Both the position numbers and the translations under genes were made by a program. DNA of 64,000 nucleotides, from assembly GCF_024400215.1 (NCBI RefSeq), contig NZ_CP053748.1, forward strand, positions 2,232,001-2,296,000, read 5' to 3'. Positions 35,169-44,177 of this stretch are shown piece by piece; within the stretch, counting starts at the first letter, position 1, and the number at the start of each line of letters is the position of its first letter. Below the pieces are notes generated by a model that saw only the letters and a program-made list of their open reading frames with translations, made no database searches and was not told the origin of the DNA. This DNA comes from Massilia sp. erpn. Its GTDB lineage: Bacteria > Pseudomonadota > Gammaproteobacteria > Burkholderiales > Burkholderiaceae_D.

Positions 35169-36866
35169 ATGGATAAAATCTGGTTGAAGTCGTACCCCGC
35201 TGGGGTGGCGTCGGAAATTGATGTCAATCAATACCGCTCCCTGGTTCATCTGCTGGAAGAGTCGTTTCAAAAATATGCAGACCGCAATGCCTTCGTCTGC
35301 ATGGACAAAGCCATCACCTACGCTGAGCTGGACGCCTATTCGCGCCGCATCGGCGCCTGGCTGCAAAGCCGCGGCATGAAAAAAGGCGCGCGCGTGGCGG
35401 TGATGATGCCCAACGTGCTGCAGTACCCGATCGCCATCGCCGGCATCCTGCGCGCCGGCTACACCGTGGTCAACGTCAATCCGCTGTACACCCCGCGCGA
35501 ACTGGAACACCAGCTGCGCGATTCGGGCAGCGAAGCCATCATCATCCTGGAAAATTTCGCCACCACGCTGGAGCAGGTGCTGAGCCGCACGCCGGTCAAG
35601 CACGTCATCGTCGCCAGCATGGGCGAGATGCTGGGCATGGCCAAGGGCATGCTGGTCAACTTCGTGGTGCGCAATGTGAAGAAGCTGGTGCCGCCGTTCT
35701 CCCTGCCGAACGCGGTGCGTTTCAAGGAAGCGATGTCGCACGCCGCCGGCATGAAGCTGACGCCGGTCGAATTGAATCTGGAAGATGTGGCCTTCCTGCA
35801 GTACACGGGCGGCACGACCGGCGTCTCCAAGGGCGCGACCCTGGTCCACCGCAACATCATCGCCAATCTGCTGCAGACCGAGGCCTGGTCCAAACCGGGC
35901 CTGGGCAATCTGGCGGAGCAGGAACAGGTCATCATCATTTGCGCCCTGCCGCTGTACCACATCTTCGCGCTGACGGCTTGCGCCATGTGGGGCATGCGCG
36001 TTGGCGCGCTGAACGTGATGATCCCGAATCCGCGCGATATCGGCGGCACGATCAAGGAGCTGGCCAAGTACCGCTTCAATATGTTCCCGGCCGTGAATAC
36101 GCTGTACAACGCGCTGGTCAACCATCCTGATTTCCGCAGCCTGGATTTCTCCGGCCTGAAGATCTGCAATGGCGGCGGCATGGCCGTGCAGCAGACCGTC
36201 AACGACAAATGGCTGGCGGCGACGGGCGTCTCCATCATCGAGGGCTACGGCCTGTCCGAAACCTCGCCGGTGGCGACCTGCAACCGCGCCGACAGCACTG
36301 CCTTCTCCGGTACCATCGGCCTGCCGATTCCCTCCACCGAAATCGCCATCCTCGACGACGATGGCAAGGAAGTGGCGCTGGGCCAGCCCGGCGAGATCGG
36401 CATCCGCGGCCCGCAGGTGATGAGCGGCTACTGGAACCGTCCGGACGAAACGGCCAAGGTCATGACGGCTGACGGCTACTTCAAATCCGGCGACGTGGGC
36501 GTGATGGACGAACGCGGCTACGTCAAGATTGTCGACCGCAAAAAGGACATGATCCTGGTCTCCGGCTTCAATGTTTATCCCAACGAGCTGGAAGCGGTGA
36601 TTGCGGCCCATCCGGGCGTGCTGGAATGCGCCTGCGTGGGCGTGCCCGACGAGCACTCGGGCGAAGCGGTCAAGGTCTTTGTGGTGCGCAAGGATCCGGC
36701 GCTGACGGCCGACGCGCTGATGGCTTACTGCAAAGAGAACCTGACCGGATATAAGAAACCGAAGTACATCGAATTCCGCGATGAGCTTCCGAAGACGAAT
36801 GTGGGCAAGATTCTGCGCCGCGTATTGCGCGACGAGGAGACTCCCAGCGACAAAAAGGCGGCGTGA
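35169..36866 (+). CDS. fadD: Long-chain fatty acid-CoA ligase, copy 1
   Basis: A 565-residue AMP-forming acyl-CoA synthetase. It activates long-chain fatty acids to acyl-CoA for beta-oxidation at the inner membrane face. Motifs are the ATP-binding Y-T-G-G-T-T-G-V-S-K-G-A, the G-Y-G-L-S-E-T-S-P motif, G-D-V-G-V-M-D-E-R-G-Y and D-R-K-K-D-M-I-L-V-S-G-F-N-V-Y-P-N-E with the C-terminal catalytic lysine in P-K-T-N-V-G-K. The start matches E. coli FadD in its K-x-W-L-x-x-Y-P opening. It is the first of two tandem paralogues and has its own terminator, so the two are separable transcription units. Confidence 0.93.
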   Translation: MDKIWLKSYPAGVASEIDVNQYRSLVHLLEESFQKYADRNAFVCMDKAITYAELDAYSRRIGAWLQSRGMKKGARVAVMMPNVLQYPIAIAGILRAGYTVVNVNPLYTPRELEHQLRDSGSEAIIILENFATTLEQVLSRTPVKHVIVASMGEMLGMAKGMLVNFVVRNVKKLVPPFSLPNAVRFKEAMSHAAGMKLTPVELNLEDVAFLQYTGGTTGVSKGATLVHRNIIANLLQTEAWSKPGLGNLAEQEQVIIICALPLYHIFALTACAMWGMRVGALNVMIPNPRDIGGTIKELAKYRFNMFPAVNTLYNALVNHPDFRSLDFSGLKICNGGGMAVQQTVNDKWLAATGVSIIEGYGLSETSPVATCNRADSTAFSGTIGLPIPSTEIAILDDDGKEVALGQPGEIGIRGPQVMSGYWNRPDETAKVMTADGYFKSGDVGVMDERGYVKIVDRKKDMILVSGFNVYPNELEAVIAAHPGVLECACVGVPDEHSGEAVKVFVVRKDPALTADALMAYCKENLTGYKKPKYIEFRDELPKTNVGKILRRVLRDEETPSDKKAA

Positions 36867-36885
36867 AACGTCGACCGTCAGGCCC

Positions 36886-36912
36886 AACCGCCTGCGGTCA
36901 GGCGGTTTTTTT
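36886..36912 (+). terminator. Intrinsic terminator after fadD copy 1
   Basis: AACCGCCTG, CGGT loop, CAGGCGGTT and seven T in all. Read-through into copy 2 should be reduced. The next 60 bp to the second fadD show no strong promoter. Confidence 0.85.
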
Positions 36913-36974
36913 GCGCATAACGATTGAAGACGCGGCGCCGGGCGCCGCCTGACATGAAAGATGAGGCATTAGAG

Positions 36975-38645
36975 ATGGAAAAGATTTGGCTGAAGTCCTA
37001 CCCCGAAGGCGTTCCTGCGGAGATCGACGCGACCTTGTATCGTTCGGTGACGCACTTGATGGAAGAATCCTTCCGCAAGTATGCTGACCGCAATGCCTAC
37101 GTCTGCATGGACAAATTCCTGACCTATGCCGAAGTCGATCAGATGTCGCAGAAAGTGGGCGCCTGGCTGCAAAGCAAGGGCCTGAAAAAGGGCGCGCGCG
37201 TCGCCATCATGCTGCCCAACGTGCTGCAGTATCCGGTCGCTATGGCCGGCATCCTGCGCGCCGGCTATACCGTGGTCAACGTCAATCCGCTGTACACCCC
37301 GCGCGAGCTGCAGCACCAGCTGAACGACTCCGGCGCCGAAGCCATCTTCGTACTGGAAAATTTCGCCACCACGGTGGAGCAGGTGCTGGCGCAGTCGCCG
37401 CTCAAGCACGTGGTCGTGGCCAGCATGGGCGACCTGCTGGGCGGCCTGAAAGGCACCATCGTCAACTTCGTCGTGCGCAATGTGAAGAAAATGGTGCCGT
37501 CCTTCTCGCTGCCGAACGCCGTCTCCTTCAAGCAGGTGCTGGCCGAAGGCGGCCGCCTGCCGCTCAATCCGGTGCAGCTGGGGCATGACGACGTCGCCTT
37601 CCTGCAGTACACCGGCGGCACCACCGGCGTTTCCAAAGGCGCCGTGCTGCTGCACCGTAACGTGGTGGCCAACGTGCTGCAGAACGAAGCCTGGCTGGGC
37701 ATGGAGACCGAGGCCGAGCAACTGGGCTTTGTCTGTGCGCTGCCGCTGTACCACATCTACTCGCTGACCATCAGCGCCTTCATGGGCCTGCGCCTGGGCG
37801 GCATGAATCTGCTGATCCCGAACCCACGCGATATTCCCGGCTTCGTCAAGGAACTGGGCAAGCACCGCATGCACGTCTTCCCGGCCGTGAACACGCTGTA
37901 CAACGCGCTGCTCAACAATCCCGAATTCGCCAAGCTCGATTTCTCCAGCTACCAGGTGTGCAACGGCGGCGGCATGTCGGTGCAGCGCGCCGTGGCCGAC
38001 CGCTGGCTGAAGCTGACCGGCACGCCGATCATCGAAGGCTACGGCATGTCCGAAACCTCGCCGGTGGCCACCGCCAACCGCGTCGACATCAAGGAATTCA
38101 CCGGCACCATCGGCCTGCCGATTCCATCGACCGAAGTCGCCATCCTGGACGACAACGGCAATCCCGTGCCATTCGGCCAGCCTGGCGAAATCGCCATCCG
38201 CGGCCCGCAAGTGATGGCCGGCTACTGGAACCGTCCGGAGGAAACCGCCAAGTCCATGACACCGGACGGCTTCTTCAAGACCGGCGACGTCGGCATCATG
38301 GACGAACGCGGCTACACCCGCATCGTCGACCGCAAGAAGGACATGATCATCGTCTCCGGCTTCAACGTTTATCCGAACGAGATCGAGGAAGTGGTGGCCG
38401 CCCATCCGGGCGTGCTGGAAGTGGCCTGCATCGGCGTGCCGGACAATAACTCCGGCGAAGCCGTCAAACTCTTCGTCGTGCGCAAGGATGCCTCGCTGAC
38501 GGCCGAGCAGCTGCTCGACTTCTGCAAGCACGAACTGACCGCCTACAAGAAGCCGAAATACATCGAGTTCCGCGACGAACTGCCGAAGACCAACGTCGGC
38601 AAAATCCTGCGCCGCCAGCTGCGCGACGAGAAGAAAGCCGCCTGA
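36975..38645 (+). CDS. fadD: Long-chain fatty acid-CoA ligase, copy 2
   Basis: A 556-residue paralogue of the previous gene, with the same order of motifs (Y-T-G-G-T-T-G-V-S-K-G-A, G-Y-G-M-S-E-T-S-P, D-R-K-K-D-M-I-I-V-S-G-F-N-V-Y-P-N-E, P-K-T-N-V-G-K) and clear similarity over the full length. Copy-specific differences cluster in the region between the ATP motif and the G-Y-G motif, where the acyl pocket lies, so chain-length preference may differ. The start at 36975 is set by alignment to copy 1 (M-E-K-I-W against M-D-K-I-W). Its stop abuts the stop of phoD with no spacer. Confidence 0.92.
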   Translation: MEKIWLKSYPEGVPAEIDATLYRSVTHLMEESFRKYADRNAYVCMDKFLTYAEVDQMSQKVGAWLQSKGLKKGARVAIMLPNVLQYPVAMAGILRAGYTVVNVNPLYTPRELQHQLNDSGAEAIFVLENFATTVEQVLAQSPLKHVVVASMGDLLGGLKGTIVNFVVRNVKKMVPSFSLPNAVSFKQVLAEGGRLPLNPVQLGHDDVAFLQYTGGTTGVSKGAVLLHRNVVANVLQNEAWLGMETEAEQLGFVCALPLYHIYSLTISAFMGLRLGGMNLLIPNPRDIPGFVKELGKHRMHVFPAVNTLYNALLNNPEFAKLDFSSYQVCNGGGMSVQRAVADRWLKLTGTPIIEGYGMSETSPVATANRVDIKEFTGTIGLPIPSTEVAILDDNGNPVPFGQPGEIAIRGPQVMAGYWNRPEETAKSMTPDGFFKTGDVGIMDERGYTRIVDRKKDMIIVSGFNVYPNEIEEVVAAHPGVLEVACIGVPDNNSGEAVKLFVVRKDASLTAEQLLDFCKHELTAYKKPKYIEFRDELPKTNVGKILRRQLRDEKKAA

Positions 38646-40226
38646 TCAGGCGGAAACGACGCCCGGCTTGCCGTCGATGACGGTGAAATGGGCGAGGGTG
38701 GAGAGGGCGCTGTCTTTGTCGCGCACATTGTCCAGGGCCTGAAACAGCATCTCGCTGCGTTCGGGCGTCACATGCAGCAGCATGAAGCCGCGCCGGTCGC
38801 TGCGGCCGTAATGCAGGTGCGGATTCATTTCCACGTACTGCGCGGTGCGCTCCTGCGGACGCGAGCTGGAGGTGATCGAGGTGCCGCAGAATTCGGTGGC
38901 GATCACGGGATTGGCGTCCGATACCGGACGCACCGCCTCGCGCGCCAGATCGGCGGCATAGAAGGTGTGCACATCGCCCGACAGCACCAGCGGATTGGCG
39001 GCGCCACTGGCCTGCACGGCATGCAGCAGGCGCTGGCGCGCTGCCGGATAACCATCCCAGCCATCGGTCCAGAAGCGGCCATCATCCGCGTGCACGATCG
39101 GTACTTGCGTGGACTGGGCCATAAGCGTTTGCTGGGCCAGGATATTCCAGCGTGCGCGAGAACCGCGCAAACCCTGTTCCAGCCAGCCTTCCTGTTCCAT
39201 GCCCAGCATGCTGCGCTGTGGAGCGCCCAATTCCGCGCAGGCGCGCCGGTAAACCGAGCCGGAACCGCCGCGTCCCGGCCGCTGGCAGGCGTGGGCGGAG
39301 CGGTATTGGCGCGTGTCGAGCACGTGGATGCGTGCCAGCTGGCCCCAGTCGTAGCGCTGATGCATGCGCAGCCGGGTCAGTCCTTCGCCATTGATGCGCA
39401 CTGGCTGGTGTTCATAGAATGCCTGATAGGCTGCCGCGCGCCGTGCCGCAAATTCAGGGCTGAGCAGCTCGTCGCGGTCATTGCCGTAATCGTTGGCGAC
39501 TTCGTGATCGTCCCAGGTAACGATCCAGGGCGCGGCCAGGTGCGCCGCCTGCAGATCAGTATCGCTTTTGTACTGGGCATAGCGGGCGCGGTAATCGGCC
39601 AGCGTGAAGCTCTCATCCTTGCGTTGGGAGCGCTCGGGATGCGCCAGCCGGTATGGTCCCCACTCATAGATGTAGTCGCCAAGGAAGGCCACCAGATCCG
39701 GTGCCGCCGCCGCGATATGGCGGTGCGCCGCATAGTGGCCGAATTCCCAATGCTGGCAGGAAGCTACCGCCATCTTCAGCGATGAGGGCCGGGCATCGGC
39801 CGCCGGCGCGGTGCGCGTGCGGCCGACCGGGCTGACGGCATCGCCCAGCATGAAGCGGTAAAAATACCAGCGTCCCGGCGCCAGTCCTTTCACGTCCACA
39901 TGCACGCTGTGCGCCAGCTCCGGCATGGCGGTCGCCACGCCTTTGGCAGTGATCTGGCGGAACGCCTCGTCCTGCGCCACTTCCCAGCGCAGGCGCATGG
40001 CCAGCGGCGGCATGGCGGCCGCGTTGAGCGGCTCGTACAGGAGGCGCGTCCACAGCACGACGGAATCGGGCAGGGGCGAGCCGGAGGCCACGCCCAGGCT
40101 GAAAGGGTAGGCGCCGCCATTGCTGCGCGCGCCAGCCTGGTAGGATGAGGTCAGTCCCGCGCCCAGCGCCGTCAGGCCTGCCAGGCGGGCGCCGGCCAGC
40201 AGCAGAAGGCGGCGCTGGCCGTCCAT
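38646..40226 (-). CDS. phoD: PhoD-type alkaline phosphatase / phosphodiesterase
   Basis: A 526-residue protein with an N-terminal R-R-L-L-L-L-A-G stretch that fits a Tat signal, as is usual for PhoD. The N-terminal domain has the family motif F-S-L-G-V-A-S-G-x-P-L-P-D-S-V-V-L-W-T-R-L. The metallophosphatase core shows S-C-Q-H-W-E, F-L-G-D-Y-I-Y-E-W, T-W-D-D-H-E-V-A-N-D-Y and L-S-G-D-V-H-T-F-Y. PhoD enzymes use Ca/Fe and release phosphate from phosphomonoesters and diesters in the periplasm. Unlike the phytase-like gene it has no Pho-box-like site just upstream; it follows a thioesterase gene by 4 bp and is presumably co-transcribed with it. A longer frame reaching 40301 overlaps that gene and is not the likely start. 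Confidence 0.9.
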   Translation of the reverse strand: MDGQRRLLLLAGARLAGLTALGAGLTSSYQAGARSNGGAYPFSLGVASGSPLPDSVVLWTRLLYEPLNAAAMPPLAMRLRWEVAQDEAFRQITAKGVATAMPELAHSVHVDVKGLAPGRWYFYRFMLGDAVSPVGRTRTAPAADARPSSLKMAVASCQHWEFGHYAAHRHIAAAAPDLVAFLGDYIYEWGPYRLAHPERSQRKDESFTLADYRARYAQYKSDTDLQAAHLAAPWIVTWDDHEVANDYGNDRDELLSPEFAARRAAAYQAFYEHQPVRINGEGLTRLRMHQRYDWGQLARIHVLDTRQYRSAHACQRPGRGGSGSVYRRACAELGAPQRSMLGMEQEGWLEQGLRGSRARWNILAQQTLMAQSTQVPIVHADDGRFWTDGWDGYPAARQRLLHAVQASGAANPLVLSGDVHTFYAADLAREAVRPVSDANPVIATEFCGTSITSSSRPQERTAQYVEMNPHLHYGRSDRRGFMLLHVTPERSEMLFQALDNVRDKDSALSTLAHFTVIDGKPGVVSA

Positions 40227-40230
40227 GGGT

Positions 40231-40674
40231 TTAGCGCTGCTTGAGCAGCGTCTCGATCGGCGGCACGGGACGCGGTTTGCGGTCAGGGCCGGTCGCCACA
40301 TAGGTCAGCGTGGCTTCCGTCACCTTGACGGTGCAGGCCTGCAGGCGGTTGCGCTCCGCGTACACCTCGACATTGACGGTGATGGACGTATTGCCAACTT
40401 TGACAATATCAGCATAGAAGGACAGCAGGTCGCCCACGAACACCGGGTGCTTGAAGACGAAGGAATTGACCGCGATGGTGGCGACGCGGCCATTGGCGCG
40501 GCGCGTGGCCGGCAGCGAACCGGCGATGTCGACCTGGGCCATGATCCAGCCGCCGAACACGTCGCCGTAGACGTTGGCGTCGGCCGGCGCGGGCATCACG
40601 CGCAGCTCGGGCATTTTGCCCGGTGGCAGGCCGCGGTTTTCGGAATGGATCAGGGTGTTGTCTGGCGTGGTCAT
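40231..40674 (-). CDS. Acyl-CoA thioesterase, hotdog fold (YciA-like)
   Basis: A 147-residue single hotdog-domain protein. The motif A-D-A-N-V-Y-G-D-V-F-G-G-W-I-M-A-Q-V-D with the catalytic Asp and the following N-S-F-V-F-K-H-P-V match the YciA/acyl-CoA hydrolase family, which hydrolyses acyl-CoA in the cytoplasm. The start at 40674 (MTTPDN) was preferred to 40731 because the extra residues are unlike the family and cover the promoter space of the divergent ABC gene. It is close to two fadD genes and may act on the same acyl-CoA pool; this is inference. Confidence 0.87.
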   Translation of the reverse strand: MTTPDNTLIHSENRGLPPGKMPELRVMPAPADANVYGDVFGGWIMAQVDIAGSLPATRRANGRVATIAVNSFVFKHPVFVGDLLSFYADIVKVGNTSITVNVEVYAERNRLQACTVKVTEATLTYVATGPDRKPRPVPPIETLLKQR

Positions 40675-40739
40675 CTTAAAATCTCGTGAAAGGCTACAAT
40701 TGGGCGAATTGTAAACCACCGCCAGTATCATCAGCCCTC

Positions 40740-42581
40740 ATGCGCCGCTATTCGAACTCGCCACCGCCATCCGACAGCAAAACCCCGCCCAGCCGTGGCG
40801 ATCTCGCCACGCTGAAAACCCTGCTGCCCTATCTGTGGGTGTACAAATGGCGCGTGCTGCTGGCGCTGCTCTGCCTGGTGGGCGCGAAGACGGCCAATGT
40901 CGGCGTGCCAGTGGTGCTGAAAAACCTGGTGGACCAGATGACGGTCACGCCGGACAAGCCGCAAGCCCTGCTGGTGCTGCCGGTGGCGGCCCTGGTGGCG
41001 TATGGCCTGCTGCGCCTGTCCACCACCGTGTTCACCGAGCTGCGCGAATTCCTGTTCGCCCGCGTCACCCAGCGCGCCGTGCGCACCATTGCGCTCAAGG
41101 TCTTCCGCCATCTGCATTCGCTGTCGCTGCGCTTCCACCTGGGCCGCCAGACCGGCGGCATGACGCGCGATATCGAGCGCGGCACGCGCAGCGTCGGTTC
41201 GCTGATCTCCTACACCCTGTTCAATATCCTGCCCACGCTGGTGGAGATCACACTGGTGCTGACTTACCTCGTCACGCACTACGATATCTGGTTCTCGGTG
41301 ATCACCTTTACCGCGCTGGTGCTCTACATCACCTTCACCGTCATGGTCACGGACTGGCGCACCCACTTCCGCCGCACCATGAACGATCTGGACTCGAAAG
41401 CCAACACCAAGGCCATCGACTCCCTGCTCAACTACGAAACGGTGAAGTACTTCGGCAATGAGGAATACGAGGCCAAGCGCTATGACGAAGGCCTGCAGCG
41501 CTACGAATCGGCGGCGGTCAAGTCGCAGACCTCGCTGTCCTTCCTCAACACCGGGCAGTCGCTGATCATCGCCAGCGCCGTCACCTTGATCCTGTGGCGC
41601 GCCACCCAGGGCGTCATCGATGGCAAGATGACGCTGGGCGATCTGGTGCTGGTGAACGCCTTCATGATCCAGCTGTATATCCCGCTCAATTTCCTCGGCG
41701 TGATCTACCGCGAGATCAAGCAAAGCCTGGCCGATATGGAGCGTCTGTTCTCCCTGCTCGACCAGAACCGCGAAGTGGCCGACGCGCCCGATGCGCGCCC
41801 CCTGCTCACGCATGGCGCCACGGTGAAGTTCTCCCACGTCGATTTCAGCTACGAGAGCAAGCGTCAGATCCTGTTCGATGTCGATTTCACCATCCCGGCA
41901 GGTACCACCACGGCGGTGGTGGGGCATAGCGGCTCCGGCAAGTCCACCTTATCGCGCCTGCTGTACCGCTTCTATGAAGTGAACGGCGGCGCCATCACCA
42001 TCGACGGCCAGGATCTGCGCTCGCTGACGCAAGCCTCGCTGCGCCACGCCATCGGCATCGTGCCGCAGGATACGGTGCTGTTCAACGACAGCATCGAATA
42101 CAACATCGCTTATGGACGGCCCGGCGCCAGCAAGGAAGAAATCGTTGCCGCCGCGCGCGCCGCTTCCATCCACGACTTCATCGAAAGCCTGCCGGACGGC
42201 TATGCCTCGCTGGTCGGCGAGCGCGGGTTGAAACTGTCGGGCGGTGAAAAGCAGCGCGTGGCGATTGCGCGCACGCTGCTGAAAAATCCCGCCATCCTGA
42301 TCTTCGACGAAGCCACCTCCGCGCTGGACTCCAAGGCCGAGCAGGCGATCCAGGCCGAACTGAAAGAGATATCGCGCAGCCGCACCACCATGGTCATCGC
42401 CCACCGCCTGTCGACCGTGGCTGACGCCGACCAGATTCTCGTGCTCGACCACGGCCGCATTGTCGAGCGCGGCACTCATCAGGCCCTGCTCGCCGCCGAA
42501 GGCCTGTACACCCAGATGTGGGAACGCCAGCAAGCCAAAGGCGACGACGACCTCGCCTCCCCAGCCCCCGCCGCCGCCTGA
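40740..42581 (+). CDS. ABC exporter, fused permease-ATPase, Atm1/HMT1-like
   Basis: A 613-residue half-transporter. The first ~350 residues hold a six-helix membrane domain, with the Atm1-family segment R-G-T-R-S-V-G-S-L and the N-Y-E-T-V-K-Y-F-G-N-E motif typical of the mitochondrial/bacterial Atm1 group. The ATPase domain has Walker A G-H-S-G-S-G-K-S-T (~398-406), signature L-S-G-G-E-K-Q-R-V-A and Walker B I-L-I-F-D-E-A-T-S-A-L-D. Atm1 homologues export glutathione-linked metal or sulfur species from the cytoplasm; the substrate is inferred from family. The start at 40740 was chosen over 40686; neither has a strong Shine-Dalgarno. Confidence 0.88.
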   Translation: MRRYSNSPPPSDSKTPPSRGDLATLKTLLPYLWVYKWRVLLALLCLVGAKTANVGVPVVLKNLVDQMTVTPDKPQALLVLPVAALVAYGLLRLSTTVFTELREFLFARVTQRAVRTIALKVFRHLHSLSLRFHLGRQTGGMTRDIERGTRSVGSLISYTLFNILPTLVEITLVLTYLVTHYDIWFSVITFTALVLYITFTVMVTDWRTHFRRTMNDLDSKANTKAIDSLLNYETVKYFGNEEYEAKRYDEGLQRYESAAVKSQTSLSFLNTGQSLIIASAVTLILWRATQGVIDGKMTLGDLVLVNAFMIQLYIPLNFLGVIYREIKQSLADMERLFSLLDQNREVADAPDARPLLTHGATVKFSHVDFSYESKRQILFDVDFTIPAGTTTAVVGHSGSGKSTLSRLLYRFYEVNGGAITIDGQDLRSLTQASLRHAIGIVPQDTVLFNDSIEYNIAYGRPGASKEEIVAAARAASIHDFIESLPDGYASLVGERGLKLSGGEKQRVAIARTLLKNPAILIFDEATSALDSKAEQAIQAELKEISRSRTTMVIAHRLSTVADADQILVLDHGRIVERGTHQALLAAEGLYTQMWERQQAKGDDDLASPAPAAA

Positions 42582-42614
42582 GCCCGTGTCCGCACTTTGC
42601 GCCAGATCAAACAA

Positions 42615-42705
42615 TGTCCACCCTGGTGTCAGGCACCAGGACCGGACATTTGCTGATGTAGATCAAAAAATGTCTAGCTCTGGTGCCTGACACCAGGGTG
42701 GGACA
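42615..42705. repeat. Inverted pair of REP-like palindromes
   Basis: Two units face each other: TGTCCACCCTGGTGTCAGGC continuing to GGACA (42615-42648), and TGTCTAGCTCTGGTGCC continuing to GGGACA (42671-42705). Each has a GGTGTCAGGCACC-type palindromic core, and the two are inverted copies over about 25 bp with one base inserted. A single related unit lies at 30350. The pair sits between convergent genes, like bacterial REP/BIME elements. Confidence 0.7.
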
Positions 42706-42723
42706 TTCTTTGATTTTTATCAA

Positions 42724-42756
42724 AAAAAATGGCTTCCGGGGGGAAGCCATTTTTGC
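42724..42756. terminator. Bidirectional intrinsic terminator
   Basis: AAAAAAAATGGCTTCC, GGGG loop, GGAAGCCATTTTT. U tracts exist on both strands, serving the ABC exporter and the convergent symporter. Confidence 0.88.
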
Positions 42757-42771
42757 TTGGACGCCTGGGGA

Positions 42772-44034
42772 TCAGGGCAGTGGGGTGTCGGCCAGTTCTT
42801 TGTCGATCGGGTCGGTGAGCTCGCCTTCCCATTTGGCGACGACGGCGGCGGCGATGCCGTTGCCGATCACGTTGGTGGCGGAACGGGCCATGTCGAGGAA
42901 GTGGTCGATGCCGAGCAGCAGTACCAGGCCGGCTTCCGGAATATTGAACTGCGACAGGGTGGCGGCGATCACCACCAGCGAAGCGCGCGGCACGCCGGCA
43001 ATGCCTTTGGAGGTCAGCATCAGCACAGCCATCATGGTCATCTGGGTGCCAAGCGACATTTCAATGCCGTAGGCCTGGGCGATGAACACGGCGGCGAAGG
43101 TGCAGTACATCATCGAGCCGTCCAGATTGAAGGAGTAGCCGATCGGCAGCACGAAGGCGGCAATGCGGTTGCGCACGCCGAAACGCTCCAGGCCTTCCAG
43201 GGTTTTCGGGAAGGCCGCTTCGCTCGAAGCGGTGGAGAAGGCCAGCAGCGATGGGCCGCGCAGTTCGCTGATCAGGCGGCCGATGCGCTTGCCGAGGAAG
43301 AGGAAGCCGATGAAGATCAGCACGCCCCACAGCACGGCGATGCTCAGGTAGAACTCAGCCATGAACACGCCATAGGTCTGCAGCACGCCCAGACCGCTCT
43401 TTGCGATGGTGCCGGCTACGGCGGCGAACACGGCCAGCGGCGCGAAGCGCATTACATAGCCGGTCACCTTCAGCATGATGTGGGCGATGCCGTCCACGGC
43501 GTCCACCAGCGGTTCCGATTTCGGACCGACGGCGGCGGCAGCGGTGCCGAAGAACAGCGAGAACACCACGATCTGCAGGATTTCGTTCTTGGCCATGCCG
43601 TCGATGATGGAGGAGGGCACCAGGTGGGTGATGAACTCTTTCAGCGACAGGCTGGTGGTGGCCAGGCCGGATGCGGCGGCGGTGGTGGCCGGCAGGTGGC
43701 CGACCAGGGCGTCGCCTGGGCGGAACAGGTTGACCATGATCAGGCCCAGGGTCAGCGACAGCAGCGAGGCGACGAAGAACCAGCCCAGGGTCTTGATGCC
43801 GATGCGGCCCACTTCCGAGGCGTCGCCCATGCGGGCAATGCCGACCACCAGGGTGGAGAAGACCAGGGGCGCAATGATCATCTTGATCAGGCGCAGGAAG
43901 AGGGTCGTGACCAGCGACATGGTGTCCGCGAAGCCGGCCGGATTGGCCAGCGTCACATTGGCGATGTAGCCGGCTGCGATGCCCAGCACCAGGCTGACCA
44001 GAATATAAGTAGTCAGGCGGTTTTGATTTTTCAT
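42772..44034 (-). CDS. Dicarboxylate/amino acid:cation symporter (DAACS family)
   Basis: A 420-residue membrane protein of the GltP/DctA family. It has the family's re-entrant loop motif T-A-S-S-E-A-A-F-P and the cation-binding stretch G-Y-S-F-N-L-D-G-S, followed by F-A-A-V-F-I-A-Q-A, and about eight hydrophobic helices beginning Y-I-L-V-S-L-V-L-G-I-A-A-G. It imports C4-dicarboxylates or glutamate/aspartate with Na+ or H+. Divergence from a glutamate/aspartate-type ABC transporter favours an amino-acid substrate, but DctA cannot be excluded. Confidence 0.88.
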   Translation of the reverse strand: MKNQNRLTTYILVSLVLGIAAGYIANVTLANPAGFADTMSLVTTLFLRLIKMIIAPLVFSTLVVGIARMGDASEVGRIGIKTLGWFFVASLLSLTLGLIMVNLFRPGDALVGHLPATTAAASGLATTSLSLKEFITHLVPSSIIDGMAKNEILQIVVFSLFFGTAAAAVGPKSEPLVDAVDGIAHIMLKVTGYVMRFAPLAVFAAVAGTIAKSGLGVLQTYGVFMAEFYLSIAVLWGVLIFIGFLFLGKRIGRLISELRGPSLLAFSTASSEAAFPKTLEGLERFGVRNRIAAFVLPIGYSFNLDGSMMYCTFAAVFIAQAYGIEMSLGTQMTMMAVLMLTSKGIAGVPRASLVVIAATLSQFNIPEAGLVLLLGIDHFLDMARSATNVIGNGIAAAVVAKWEGELTDPIDKELADTPLP

Positions 44035-44177
44035 AAAGGAGTTATCCTGTGGTAGTGTCTAGCCGGCTGTGGATAACAGTGACCAGAATGCCGTTAGAAT
44101 GGTGAATTTATAAGCAAGTTCCGCAGTATCCTTGTCGTCAGGGGCACTGTCAAGCAAGCGTGGAGGTGTGGGCGCCG

